Of a stretch of DNA of 36,024 bases, positions 1 through 7,336 are shown one piece after another. Under the pieces are notes generated by a model. The model saw nothing but the letters and a program-made list of their open reading frames with translations. It had not been told where the DNA came from and searched no databases. Position 1 is the first letter of the stretch. Every line of letters begins with the position of its first letter. The position numbers and the translations under genes are program-made. The DNA comes from Armatimonadota bacterium (GTDB lineage: Bacteria > Armatimonadota > HRBIN16): NCBI GenBank assembly GCA_026003175.1, contig BPGT01000006.1:1-36024 (forward strand), in the 5' to 3' direction.

Positions 1-165
1 ATCATCTGCCATCTCAGCGGTAACGTTGGTCAGCTCCCAGCGGGTACCGCACCGTGGGCACTCGCCGTCGTAGGTGTTCTGATACTGACCACCTACCAGC
101 TCCAGCTGAACCTGAGAACCGCAGGGGCAGGTAATGATGATGTACTGGGGATTGGTGTTGTACAT
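1..165 (-). CDS. Small zinc-ribbon protein, C-terminus beyond window
   Basis: The frame starts at ATG 165-163 and stays open for 55 codons to the window edge, so the gene is partial. The visible protein has the pair CPCG (residues 13-16) and CPRCG (about 39-43), a four-cysteine zinc-ribbon layout, embedded in a beta-rich stretch. An AGGAGT Shine-Dalgarno lies about 9 bases before the ATG. A longer overlapping minus-strand frame (14-295) has no such support and reads through a tandem repeat, so I rejected it. The gene is the most distal visible member of the leftward accessory operon. Zinc ribbons of this size are common in phages and can act in transcription or nucleic-acid binding; the specific role cannot be told. 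Confidence 0.7.
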   Translation of the reverse strand, partial: MYNTNPQYIIITCPCGSQVQLELVGGQYQNTYDGECPRCGTRWELTNVTAEMADD

Positions 166-181
166 GGCTTCTTAACTCCTT

Positions 182-226
182 CTTGTTCCCATCCTGCTTG
201 TTTCTATCCTGCTTGTTTCTATCCTG
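182..226. repeat. 15-bp tandem repeat, three copies
   Basis: Copies at 182-196, 197-211 and 212-226. The second and third are identical (CTTGTTTCTATCCTG) and the first differs at two bases. The repeat fills most of the gap between the stop of the 77-aa gene (240) and the Shine-Dalgarno of the zinc-ribbon gene (165). It therefore lies in the mRNA leader of that gene. Confidence 0.85.
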
Positions 227-239
227 CTCCGGTATGTTG

Positions 240-473
240 CTAACGTGTGTTCTCGTCAATGTTAGCTTCCTGCCTCTGGATGGTCTCCCTGACACGCTCC
301 CACGCTTCGTCCAGCTCGTCTCTGGTTAACTGCAGTCGCCACTGCTCCATATCGATAAGGTGCTGGTAAGCGAACAGGAGCATGTCCTCCAGATCCAGGG
401 ATTGCTCTTGCTGTTTCATGAACAGCACATCCTGTAACATGAACTCAACTGCTTCCTGTACCCGTTCGTCCAT
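240..473 (-). CDS. Small acidic helical protein, unknown function
   Basis: 77 residues, starting at ATG 473-471 with a strong GGAGGT site 8 bases upstream. The sequence is rich in Glu, Gln, Leu and Asp, has no Cys and no membrane segment, and looks wholly alpha-helical, possibly a coiled coil (residues 30-70 carry regularly spaced leucines). It sits 39 bases downstream of the 364-aa gene in the same direction. I do not recognise a family. Short acidic helical proteins are typical of phage early operons, where many bind host proteins, but nothing in the sequence identifies a partner. Confidence 0.7.
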   Translation of the reverse strand: MDERVQEAVEFMLQDVLFMKQQEQSLDLEDMLLFAYQHLIDMEQWRLQLTRDELDEAWERVRETIQRQEANIDENTR

Positions 474-512
474 GTCGTATACCTCCAGATAATGTATTTG
501 TGCACGCCAGGT

Positions 513-1607
513 CTAACATGATAGCACTTCCAAGAGTGCCTCAACACCTTTGTCACCACGTACGCTATACTCCAGCACAAGCGCTTGCATGTCCTGACCG
601 GTCTCCACCTTCTGCCAGGTAACCTCATGCACAATGGGCTGGGTGTTCAGTATGCGGTCTATTAATGTAGCCAGATAGGGCAGACTGCCCTTGCAAAGCC
701 TCTCCAGAGCGTCGTCCAATCTGAAGGTTCTAATAAGCCTGCGTGCTTCCGCTTCCAGATTGGCATCTGGAGCCAGAACCCTGTACGAGCTTGCAGAGAC
801 GTCGTAATATGCATGGATCAGTAAGTTGTCTATGATGACCAGATTCCTGGCGTCCTTCAGATCCATGCCTCTGCGTAGATACTGCTCCATGGATGCAAGC
901 GATATCAGATCTGCAGCCAAACGACGACCATACAGGAGCAGATCGTCGTACCTATCGTATAGCGTATTCCTGAACTCACTTTTGGCTATCCGGGATTGAT
1001 AGTCCAGCGCATCTCTCAGAGTCTCGATAACGTGTCTGGAGTAATATGTATCCCTCATGCCGTACATGAGCTCTGCCCTTACTACAGCGTTGGTGAACCG
1101 ATCCTTGATAGACAGGGAGCTGATGAACTTGATGAAAGGAGCCGTGTATCTCGTAGCGTCCTCCCAAAGAGCCTGTTCACAGGCATCTTTCCATTCCCGA
1201 CGGAACCGCCTGAAGAACGTGCAGGCATCCCTGTGAGCCCGTTCCACTTCGTTACCGTACAGGTAGTGGTACATTCGAGAGCCGTCCGGGTTACTCAGAA
1301 TGGACTCCCTGAGCATCCCTTCTCCTGCGCGGATGAAGGAATCGCTGAAGGCTGCCCCATCATCGTATTCAGATACAGCAACTTCCATATCGCCTGCGCG
1401 TACAACAAACGTACCCTGCTCATCGATATGCCTGCCCGGTTTGTACAGGAGAGTGGTGCCAGGAGTGAGTTCTACCTCTCTCGGTTTCATAAGGTGCACT
1501 ACTCTGTCGGGCCATCTGGTGCAGGACGGGAATTCGTATGGGGCGTCGAACAGCTCAACGGCACGGCGTGAGATGTAACGCAGAAGGAATCTGTAGTTCT
1601 TGGCCAT
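513..1607 (-). CDS. Hypothetical protein of accessory operon, 364 aa
   Basis: The start is taken as ATG 1607-1605 because AGGAGG lies just upstream. The frame extends 25 codons further, but that stretch would overlap the upstream gene's end and has no ribosome site. The 364-residue product is soluble, rich in Arg, Asp and Tyr, with no signal peptide, membrane segment or metal-binding cysteine cluster. The N-terminal third contains beta-type segments (a Lys-Pro-Gly-Arg turn near residue 55) and the remainder looks helical. It is the largest product of this operon and I do not recognise its family. Position between small unknown genes, and tight spacing (13 bases to the upstream stop), indicate co-transcription. 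Confidence 0.75.
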   Translation of the reverse strand: MAKNYRFLLRYISRRAVELFDAPYEFPSCTRWPDRVVHLMKPREVELTPGTTLLYKPGRHIDEQGTFVVRAGDMEVAVSEYDDGAAFSDSFIRAGEGMLRESILSNPDGSRMYHYLYGNEVERAHRDACTFFRRFRREWKDACEQALWEDATRYTAPFIKFISSLSIKDRFTNAVVRAELMYGMRDTYYSRHVIETLRDALDYQSRIAKSEFRNTLYDRYDDLLLYGRRLAADLISLASMEQYLRRGMDLKDARNLVIIDNLLIHAYYDVSASSYRVLAPDANLEAEARRLIRTFRLDDALERLCKGSLPYLATLIDRILNTQPIVHEVTWQKVETGQDMQALVLEYSVRGDKGVEALLEVLSC

Positions 1608-1620
1608 GTTTGACCTCCTG

Positions 1621-2043
1621 CTAGCGGGAAGTGTTATGAAATAACGCGGACAGTTCAACCGGATACTCGAGCCTGTATTCATACCTTGGGATAGCTATCT
1701 GCGCTTGCATGTTGCCGGCTCTGTTGCACTCTATCATCAGGAAGGCATCCCACAGGTATCGCTCGCCTATCAGATCGACGACTTCCCTCCATTGTCTGTC
1801 GTTGATCAGGATGGGCGATTCCTGTTCCAGTGCCTTATCAAGATGCGGCAGGTCCAGTACAGGGATAACTTCACGGTCGATGACAACTACAGGCATTCTC
1901 CACAGGATGGACTGGTGCTCATCGAGCTGCTGAGCCATAGCCTGCATCCTGTCCAGCCTGGTTGATACCTCGTCACGGCTGTATCGCCGAACGATAATCC
2001 AGAGATCGCCTTCCTCAGTGATAAGCGGAATCACCAGATGCAT
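1621..2043 (-). CDS. Hypothetical protein, 140 aa
   Basis: Start placed at ATG 2043-2041, the 15th codon of the longest frame, because GAGGAGG lies 6 bases before it and the earlier Met would overlap the upstream 91-aa gene. The protein is compact (140 residues), with alternating hydrophobic segments suggesting an alpha/beta fold. It has no Cys/His metal site and a single Cys near residue 100. It lies 13 bases upstream of the 364-aa gene's start and 11 bases after the 91-aa gene's stop, so it belongs to the same message. No family recognised. Confidence 0.7.
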   Translation of the reverse strand: MHLVIPLITEEGDLWIIVRRYSRDEVSTRLDRMQAMAQQLDEHQSILWRMPVVVIDREVIPVLDLPHLDKALEQESPILINDRQWREVVDLIGERYLWDAFLMIECNRAGNMQAQIAIPRYEYRLEYPVELSALFHNTSR

Positions 2044-2054
2044 GGTTAGCCTCC

Positions 2055-2330
2055 TCATTGCCCAATTAACACCTTGTCCTGCCATTCCTCAGCCTCATGT
2101 AGCAGGTTGTGGAGTTCCAGCCTGGCACTGAAGTCGCCATCGTCTGCGTTATGAACGAGCTCCACGAATCGGCTTATCGGCAGGTGGTGGTATAGCACTT
2201 TGCTATCTACCAGGATAGCTGTGACCTCTGTACCGTCTCCATCTGATATCACCGCATAGCGGAACCGATAGACGGTGTTCCCTGTCTGATACCGGGCTTT
2301 GTCCACAAGGGCTACGTTGAGTGTTGACAT
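2055..2330 (-). CDS. Hypothetical protein, 91 aa
   Basis: ATG 2330-2328 with AGAGGT 8 bases upstream. The 91-residue product has a beta-rich first half (a YRFRYAVISDG stretch near residues 21-31) and an acidic helical C-terminus. It starts 6 bases after the stop of the Cys/His-rich gene, consistent with translational coupling. I do not recognise the family. Confidence 0.7.
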   Translation of the reverse strand: MSTLNVALVDKARYQTGNTVYRFRYAVISDGDGTEVTAILVDSKVLYHHLPISRFVELVHNADDGDFSARLELHNLLHEAEEWQDKVLIGQ

Positions 2331-2336
2331 GTTTGA

Positions 2337-2996
2337 CTACCTCTGATTCCTCACGAACTGGATGCAATGTTCGATGATGCTTGCGAACTGTTCGTCGGAG
2401 ATGACCTCTGAGCATTTGGCGGACCTCAACGGGTACTTGTACCACCATAGCGCCCAGTCTGTCGGCTTATACAGGAAGTTCGGTCTGATAACGGCGCATC
2501 CACGCCGGTGTCCGGCATGACCTTCTTGCCGGATGATCTCCAGCAGCTTCTCCTCTATCCGCCGGTGGTAGTCGCAGGAGCACTTGATGGCAACTCCATG
2601 CCACCAGTCGTCTCCTTCAGTGGGCCAGCCTAACTGCTGGTATACCGGTTTGATGATCTCTTCCAGCTTCTGCTCGTATTGCTTCCTGAAACTGCCTCCC
2701 ATATAGGCCAGACGACCGTACTGGTCCTCAAACCGCTTCCATACCTGCTGGAAGCAATCCTCCCGGTGCTGAAGCTGGTCTCGCCATTTCCAGAAGGGAT
2801 GGTAGTCCCAGCCGCAGTCACACTCCTGGTCGTAGTCTGGGAGCAACTCGAACAAGCCGCACCGGAATTCGTCGTAGACCGAGATGTCCAGCACATGGTA
2901 GAGTGGCAGGAATATCTGCTCCCAGCGTTTCCTGTCCGGGATAGGATGGCGTTCGTAGTACTGGTCGCCTTCTTCAATGCGAGCAATGTCCAGCAT
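2337..2996 (-). CDS. Cys/His-rich putative metal-binding protein
   Basis: 219 residues, ATG 2996-2994 with AGGAGG 6 bases before it. Two Cys/His clusters are visible: CDCGWDYH (about residues 59-66) followed by HREDC (76-80), and CSCDYH (about 139-144) followed by H-x2-H-x3-C (161-167). This CxCGWD...HxxxC pattern occurs in many uncharacterised tailed-phage proteins, which is from memory. The protein is very rich in Trp and Tyr. It probably binds zinc structurally; no catalytic role can be assigned. It follows pentamer array 1 and has its own repeat-containing leader. Confidence 0.7.
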   Translation of the reverse strand: MLDIARIEEGDQYYERHPIPDRKRWEQIFLPLYHVLDISVYDEFRCGLFELLPDYDQECDCGWDYHPFWKWRDQLQHREDCFQQVWKRFEDQYGRLAYMGGSFRKQYEQKLEEIIKPVYQQLGWPTEGDDWWHGVAIKCSCDYHRRIEEKLLEIIRQEGHAGHRRGCAVIRPNFLYKPTDWALWWYKYPLRSAKCSEVISDEQFASIIEHCIQFVRNQR

Positions 2997-3007
2997 TTGA
3001 GCCTCCT

Positions 3008-3042
3008 GTGGTGGAATATCTGTCGTTGCGTGGTGGAATATC
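3008..3042. repeat. 13-bp direct repeats in leader of the Cys/His-rich gene
   Basis: GTGGTGGAATATC occurs at 3008-3020 and exactly again at 3030-3042, spaced by 22 bases start to start, about two helical turns. Just to the right, CTGCCGG near 3070 pairs with CCGGCAG near 3046 to form a 7-bp stem. The block lies between pentamer array 1 and the ATG at 2996, where an operator or leader structure would sit. Confidence 0.7.
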
Positions 3043-3078
3043 CGCCGGCAGATGGATTGGATTCCACCTGCCGGCTTG

Positions 3079-3310
3079 TTTGCCGTGCCTCGCCTTGGCT
3101 AGCCTAGCCAGGACTCGCCCCGCCCAGACAAGACTCGCCTTGCCTGCCACGACGCGCCCAGCCGCACCATGTCGCGCCGTGTCGTGCCTTGCCAGGCCTG
3201 CCCAGCCTCGCCTTGCCACGCCTGGCCTCACCATGCCGTGCCTGCCATGCCAAGCCAAGTCTTGCCATGCCACGACGTGCGATGCGGTTCCTAGCCCAGC
3301 CAAGCCAAGC
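3079..3310. repeat. Degenerate 5-bp periodic array 1 (GCCNN)
   Basis: About 230 bases made of near-continuous units of the form GCCNN on + (GGCNN on the coding strand), with NN usually TT, TC, AT, AC, AA, GA or TA. Some units have GCC changed to GTC or GAC. The array abuts the stop codon of the HAD gene (3311-3313) and ends about 80 bases before the Cys/His-rich gene. All reading frames through it give low-complexity Arg/Gly/Trp/His or Pro/Ala/Leu/Cys protein, because 5 is not a multiple of 3; I treat these frames as artefacts. Confidence 0.85.
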
Positions 3311-4018
3311 CTATTTGCCGGATAGAGAATCTATTATCAGGTCCGGCAAACCTTCCAAACTGCTCAGCACGGGAACACTCGGATCTATCTCTACCTGCTG
3401 TGTAGCCTGCCAATCGCCACGGTCTATCAATATACCTCTCGCACCACATTGCAGTGCAGGTAGAATGTCAAACTGATAACTGTTTCCCACCATGACCACT
3501 CGCTGTGGATTGTGCTGAGCATCAAGCATCTCCAGCAATCGCAGGAAGCTATCTCTGTCCTTCGTGGCTGTGACCACCACATGGTGGAAATAGCCCCGAA
3601 TCCCAGACAGGTCTATCCTGCGGTTCTGGTGTTCCATATCACCGGCTGCGGAGTAGAGCACCAGCAGATGACCTCGTTTGCGGAGCTCCTCCAGCACAGG
3701 TATCGTCTCCGGATAGAGTTCCGGCGGAGCGTCCAGCAGATGACGGAATGAGTAAATCGCTGCCTCTACTCCTGGATTGAACGGGATACCGTGTCTGGTT
3801 GCCAGAATGGTGTAGGTAATCACCAGACTCTCAATGAACCGTTCCGGTCTCAGACCACGATACGGTACACGGGCACGATCCAGATCGTCCAGCTGCTGTA
3901 TGATGTCCTCACCATAGATACCTATTTGCCCTAGCATCTGTTTGAACTCAGTCTTGATCCTCTCGTACACCGACTGTGTTCGCCAGAGCGTATCGTCTGC
4001 ATCAAGCACTACGGTCAC
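3311..4018 (-). CDS. HAD-superfamily phosphatase-like hydrolase
   Basis: The protein, 235 residues from the GTG start, has all four HAD motifs in order: DADDT (motif I, residues 6-10 from this start), the Ser of LYSAAG (motif II, about 120), a Lys in ATKDRD (motif III, about 150) and GNSYQFD (motif IV, about 175). A helical cap lies between motifs I and II. Such enzymes remove phosphate from small molecules; the substrate is unknown. I chose GTG 4018-4016 over ATG 4030 because GGAGGT-AGA spacing matches the ParB-like gene exactly. The longer frame to 4141 merely translates array 2. Confidence 0.82.
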   Translation of the reverse strand: MTVVLDADDTLWRTQSVYERIKTEFKQMLGQIGIYGEDIIQQLDDLDRARVPYRGLRPERFIESLVITYTILATRHGIPFNPGVEAAIYSFRHLLDAPPELYPETIPVLEELRKRGHLLVLYSAAGDMEHQNRRIDLSGIRGYFHHVVVTATKDRDSFLRLLEMLDAQHNPQRVVMVGNSYQFDILPALQCGARGILIDRGDWQATQQVEIDPSVPVLSSLEGLPDLIIDSLSGK

Positions 4019-4054
4019 GTCTACCTCCATAGAGTAATTCCCACCCGCCACAAC

Positions 4055-4287
4055 CCAGATGCCTCGCCAGGACTCGCCGTGCCGTGCGCCTCGCCCGCTG
4101 CCTGTGCCACGCCCTCGCCTCTGCCTGCCTTGCCTCGCCACGTCCTGCCGAGTCGCGCCTTGCCAAGCCCAGTCACGTCATGCCTAGCCGAGACTTGCCA
4201 GGTCCTGCCTTGCCATGCCTTGCCTCGCCTTGCCCGGCCGTGCCACGCCATGCCGAGCCAAGCCTAGCCGTGCCACGCCCGCCGAGA
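4055..4287. repeat. Degenerate 5-bp periodic array 2 (GCCNN)
   Basis: About 230 bases between the ParB-like stop codon (4288) and the leader of the HAD gene. Split into fives from 4131 to 4280, nearly every unit reads C-N-N-G-C, with very few slips of phase. A 47-base core (4146-4192) matches array 3 (5132-5178) with one mismatch. The HAD-side edge is a 24-base block (4040-4063) matching 5043-5066 at 22 positions. Confidence 0.87.
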
Positions 4288-5016
4288 CTAGCTCTCTACA
4301 GGTTGCTTACGTTTGCGGGCAGTCTTGAACTGGCTCAGGAAAGCACCGAGAGCTTTGTACAGGAGCCGCATCTCCCGGATGAGCTCACCGTTGCCAGTCG
4401 GTACCAGCCCGTTCTCCAGAGCAGACCTTAGCTGCTTCACCTGGAAGGTGATGGAACTGCCGAGCACCTTGCTGTGAGCGGATGCCTGATCCTCTGTCAT
4501 CTCGGTGCCGGAGAGGTGACGAACGGCGAACTTGACCGGAATGGGCTTTGGTTCATCGCCTCCGTTCTGTACACGAGCCTCACGCACCAGCAGACGCTGC
4601 GTGTACTCCAGAGGACGACCGAACAGACGAGCCAGATGGGGAACGTCTACCCCATACGGTCTCAGCAGTTGAGCTGCATGTACCAGGTCCTGAGAAGTGA
4701 GAGCCTTGCCGTGCTTGATGTTGGCACGCACGGCCTCCTCAACCATCGACCTCTCGTCCTCGTAGTGCTTGATGACAGCCGGAATCTCTGCTTCCGGACC
4801 GAACTCGGCGATGAACGCCTCCCTGCGGTGAGCACCGTCTACCAGGATGCCCGTGTCGGATACAAGGATAGGTGGCAGATTCTCACCGGCACGGATGGCG
4901 AGCTGCAGATGGTAGACGTGTACCCGGTCTATCCCTCCGGCACGGGGATAGATGCGTTCGTCCAGGATTAGCTGGTTTGCTCGAATCCTGGTAGTTGCAA
5001 CGGTATCGTCAGTCAT
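4288..5016 (-). CDS. ParB/Srx-fold DNA-binding protein
   Basis: 242 residues from ATG 5016-5014 (GGAGGT four bases upstream); the in-frame extension to 5103 only translates repeat array. The N-terminal domain has the ParB/sulfiredoxin layout: a leading segment with a dialogue of hydrophobics, LPPILVSD (about 46-53), then the signature VDGAHRREA (about 58-66). A helix-turn-helix region follows (about 105-145). The basic C-terminus ends KTARKRKQ. ParB-family proteins act in plasmid or chromosome partition, and in phages also as transcription regulators or nucleases. No ParA partner is present in this block, which argues against a simple partition cassette. The adjacent arrays could be its binding sites, but that is inference. 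Confidence 0.8.
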   Translation of the reverse strand: MTDDTVATTRIRANQLILDERIYPRAGGIDRVHVYHLQLAIRAGENLPPILVSDTGILVDGAHRREAFIAEFGPEAEIPAVIKHYEDERSMVEEAVRANIKHGKALTSQDLVHAAQLLRPYGVDVPHLARLFGRPLEYTQRLLVREARVQNGGDEPKPIPVKFAVRHLSGTEMTEDQASAHSKVLGSSITFQVKQLRSALENGLVPTGNGELIREMRLLYKALGAFLSQFKTARKRKQPVES

Positions 5017-5060
5017 ATCTACCTCCTTACGTGATGTGTTATCCCACCCTCCACAACCCT

Positions 5061-5355
5061 GATGCCTTGCCTCGTCGTGCCGGGCCCTGCGTTGACGTGC
5101 CACGCCCCGCCTCGCCTGCCTTGCCTCGTCTTGCCGAGTCGCGCCGTGCCAAGCCCAGTCACGTCATGCCTAGCCGAGCCCTGCCTGCCTCGCCAGGACT
5201 CGCCGTGCCATGTCGGGCCTCGCCTAGCCTCGCCTTGCCTGCCTTGGCCCAGCCAAGTCAAGCCTGCGCCCGCCACGCCTCGCCTTGCCTTGCCTGCCGT
5301 GCCGTGCCGAGCCCTAGCCGTGCCATGCCCCGCCGCGCCAGCCTGCCTGCCAGGA
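5061..5355. repeat. Degenerate 5-bp periodic array 3 (GCCNN)
   Basis: About 290 bases, the longest array, running from the ParB-gene leader to the stop codon (5356-5358) of the frameshifted phage-type gene. It has more phase slips than array 2 and shares its 47-base core. It also shares the motif CCAGGACTCGCCGTGCC with array 2 (near 4062 and 5190). Confidence 0.86.
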
Positions 5356-6097
5356 CTACCTGGTATCGTTCTCGGTGGGCGGGACGAACGTCGGTTTGGG
5401 ATCTGCCAGGGCTACCGCCGCGATCTCAAACAAACCCCAGCCGAGACCGTGACTCTCACGACTGTCCGGTCTGCCTTCACCGATACCGACCTGCAAGCCT
5501 ACACGAGCCAGCAGGTTGGTCACATCGGCCAGGCTGAACTGAGACTCGTCCCATGAGATGGCTCACGTTCGCCGCCCACTGTCGCCACATCGGACGGGCA
5601 CGCAGGTCCAGCACGCCGGTAGCGTTACGCACGGGCATCACCGACATCTCGGGCTCGCCCTCAATCTTGACAAGCGGCGTACCGTCCACTGCGTCCAGCC
5701 CGTCGGGGGCGACGAACAGCGACAGCTTCGCCAGAGTCATGCGGTATCCGACCAGTCGACAGGCGGAGATGAGCGCGTTGCGGAAAGCACTTGCGGGGAT
5801 GCCGACCCAGCCCTCGGAGCTGACATGCATCGCCTGCTTGTAATCTTCCTCAAAGTTGCGAGGCTCACGAGATTTGCCCTTGCGGGCTCGCTGACCTGCC
5901 TCGTGCTGCTCCCGTATCGCCTGCATCGCCTTCTGCGAGAACCGTGCCTGGCAATACGGAGTGATGCCGACGATGCGGAACTGGGCTGAGGCGAACCGTG
6001 GCGGCTGGATGACAACCTCCTGACCAGCCGAAGCGGAAAGCTCCAGCGTCGGATCGGAGCCGTTGCTCCTGGATTTGGATTTGGTTGCAACTGGCAT
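5356..6097 (-). CDS. Phage-type conserved protein, split by a +1 frameshift
   Basis: Starts at ATG 6097-6095 with AAGGAGG 10 bases upstream. The first about 178 residues include ITPYCQARFSQKA (near 45-57) and a GIPASAFRNALISACR segment (near 99-114). This resembles an unnamed protein family common in tailed-phage genomes. The uninterrupted frame runs on to 5477 with atypical sequence (VSVQPGRCDQPAG). One base shifted, the minus strand instead encodes WDESQFSLADV, LLARVGLQVGIGEGRPDS and GLGWGLFEI before TAG at 5358-5356, which is how the family ends. The switch lies near 5555-5563; total length is 3n+1. Sequencing error, mutation or recoding would all explain it. Function unknown. Confidence 0.72.
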
Positions 6098-6121
6098 TGT
6101 ACTTACCTCCTTGTTGGTTGT

Positions 6122-6457
6122 TTATGGGATATCTACACCTACCGCACCGGCCAGGTTCGGTCTGGGAGCTCTCACCGGGAACTGCTCATCGGTGAGGTCC
6201 ACACCTTCACCTGCACCGGACGCCAGCGGGTATTTCCGTTCCAGGTCTTTGAGCACATCCGTCAGCGTCTCCTGATACTGCTCTGGGAACGATGACGCCA
6301 CCTCCCGGATACGGTCTATCCCGCAACCGGACTTGAGCAGATCTTCACATCTGTCGTAGAGCTCCTCGTCCAGCGAGACACCGAACGTGTCCGCTATGGC
6401 GAACGCCTCTTGCAGAGTGCTCTTTATCGTCGTCATCACGATGTCCAGCTCGCTCAT
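6122..6457 (-). CDS. Hypothetical acidic protein, 111 aa
   Basis: ATG 6457-6455 overlaps the stop of the 267-aa gene (6454), an ATGA-type overlap indicating translational coupling. The 111-residue product is acidic and helical in its first 75 residues and then has a Gly/Pro-rich tail with FPVRAPRPNLAG. It contains no membrane segment. Two Cys (about 37 and 46) flank a short loop. I do not recognise the family. It is followed after 24 bases by the phage-type gene. Confidence 0.7.
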   Translation of the reverse strand: MSELDIVMTTIKSTLQEAFAIADTFGVSLDEELYDRCEDLLKSGCGIDRIREVASSFPEQYQETLTDVLKDLERKYPLASGAGEGVDLTDEQFPVRAPRPNLAGAVGVDIP

Positions 6458-7257
6458 AGATGTGCTCCTGTCAACTTCATGGTTTCAATCGCTATCCTGA
6501 CGTGACTCCCGAACTGGAGATGGGTCAGTGTCCGTTCGTCGGACTTAAAGACCGCATAAACGTCGCCGGAGGAATGGGAGAGCAGAGCACGACGTGGCGA
6601 TGTCTCTACCACCAGCATCGTCCCGCTCTCATTACGCTGCTTCAACTGCGCACCGAGCTCACCGAGCAACAGGTCGTCCATGTTGCCGTAGAAGCCCTTG
6701 CCGAGCCTTATCGTCAACTCGCCCGGATAGTCCAGCTGCGGTAACTGCCCCGTATCCAGAACGGTGGCTGCACGGACGACGGACAACGGTATGAAGTACA
6801 CCATGTGGGTGTATGGCGACTTCTGGGAATATATCAGACAGGGCTCTGTGCGCTCCTCAACGGGCTCCGTCTCTATGACAGGGAGCTGCAAATCCTCCGG
6901 AAGCTCCAGACAGTGCATAGCCCCCTTATGCTCTACACAGAGCGCCATCCAGCTCTTATCATCAGTCTTGACCAGCTTCAACTGTAGTTGCGCCGTCTGC
7001 TGGTTACAGACCTGACGAGCGATATCATCACTGCACCAGATGACCTTACCGTGCTCGTTGTAGTGCAATGCACGTCGGAGCTCCGGACTGGTGATATCCT
7101 GAGCGGTGGCGACAGTTACCGTGCCGATGTTCAGCGAAGCCTCTACCGGCATTGAACAGTTGAGTAACCGGGCTGCGGTCTCCAGAACCGGTTGCAGGTC
7201 GTCTGTGAACGCAACCAGCGGCGAACGGTAACTGTCTTCAAGTATCAGGGCGTACAT
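6454..7257 (-). CDS. Hypothetical protein of accessory operon, 267 aa
   Basis: Start placed at ATG 7257-7255 with GGGGAGG about 10 bases before it; the 56-codon extension upstream crosses a terminator-like hairpin and has no ribosome site. The product is soluble with many short beta strands (an EDSYRSPLVAFTDDL opening and a LDYPGELTIRLGKGFYG segment around residue 180). It has no recognisable catalytic motif. It is the first gene after the sigma-gene hairpin, so its promoter should lie between 7258 and 7336. I see no convincing -35/-10 pair there, which would fit recognition by an alternative or phage sigma factor. Confidence 0.72.
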   Translation of the reverse strand: MYALILEDSYRSPLVAFTDDLQPVLETAARLLNCSMPVEASLNIGTVTVATAQDITSPELRRALHYNEHGKVIWCSDDIARQVCNQQTAQLQLKLVKTDDKSWMALCVEHKGAMHCLELPEDLQLPVIETEPVEERTEPCLIYSQKSPYTHMVYFIPLSVVRAATVLDTGQLPQLDYPGELTIRLGKGFYGNMDDLLLGELGAQLKQRNESGTMLVVETSPRRALLSHSSGDVYAVFKSDERTLTHLQFGSHVRIAIETMKLTGAHL

Positions 7258-7336
7258 AGTCGTACACCTCCCCTTAAGAGAACTCACTGGAAAGAGATAT
7301 GAGGAACCGGCGGAGAAGGTACCGCATGTGCAAAAT

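Noticed and set aside
14-295. 93-residue minus-strand frame
   Set aside because: It runs through the 15-bp tandem repeat and lacks a ribosome site, while the overlapping zinc-ribbon frame has one and a CxC/CxxC pattern.
996-1571. 191-residue plus-strand frame opposite the 364-aa gene
   Set aside because: Antisense shadow without a ribosome site; the minus gene has a strong one and fits the operon.
3008-3476. Plus-strand frames through array 1 (Pro/Ala/Cys-rich proteins) and the minus-strand frame 2974-3303
   Set aside because: They are translations of a period-5 repeat, have no ribosome site and no sensible composition.
3079-5355. CRISPR array
   Set aside because: No repeat-spacer alternation, no unit of 25-40 bases, and no cas gene in the window.
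4995-5556. Plus-strand frames of 180 and 164 residues over array 3
   Set aside because: Same repeat artefact; the two overlap in different frames with the same low-complexity composition.
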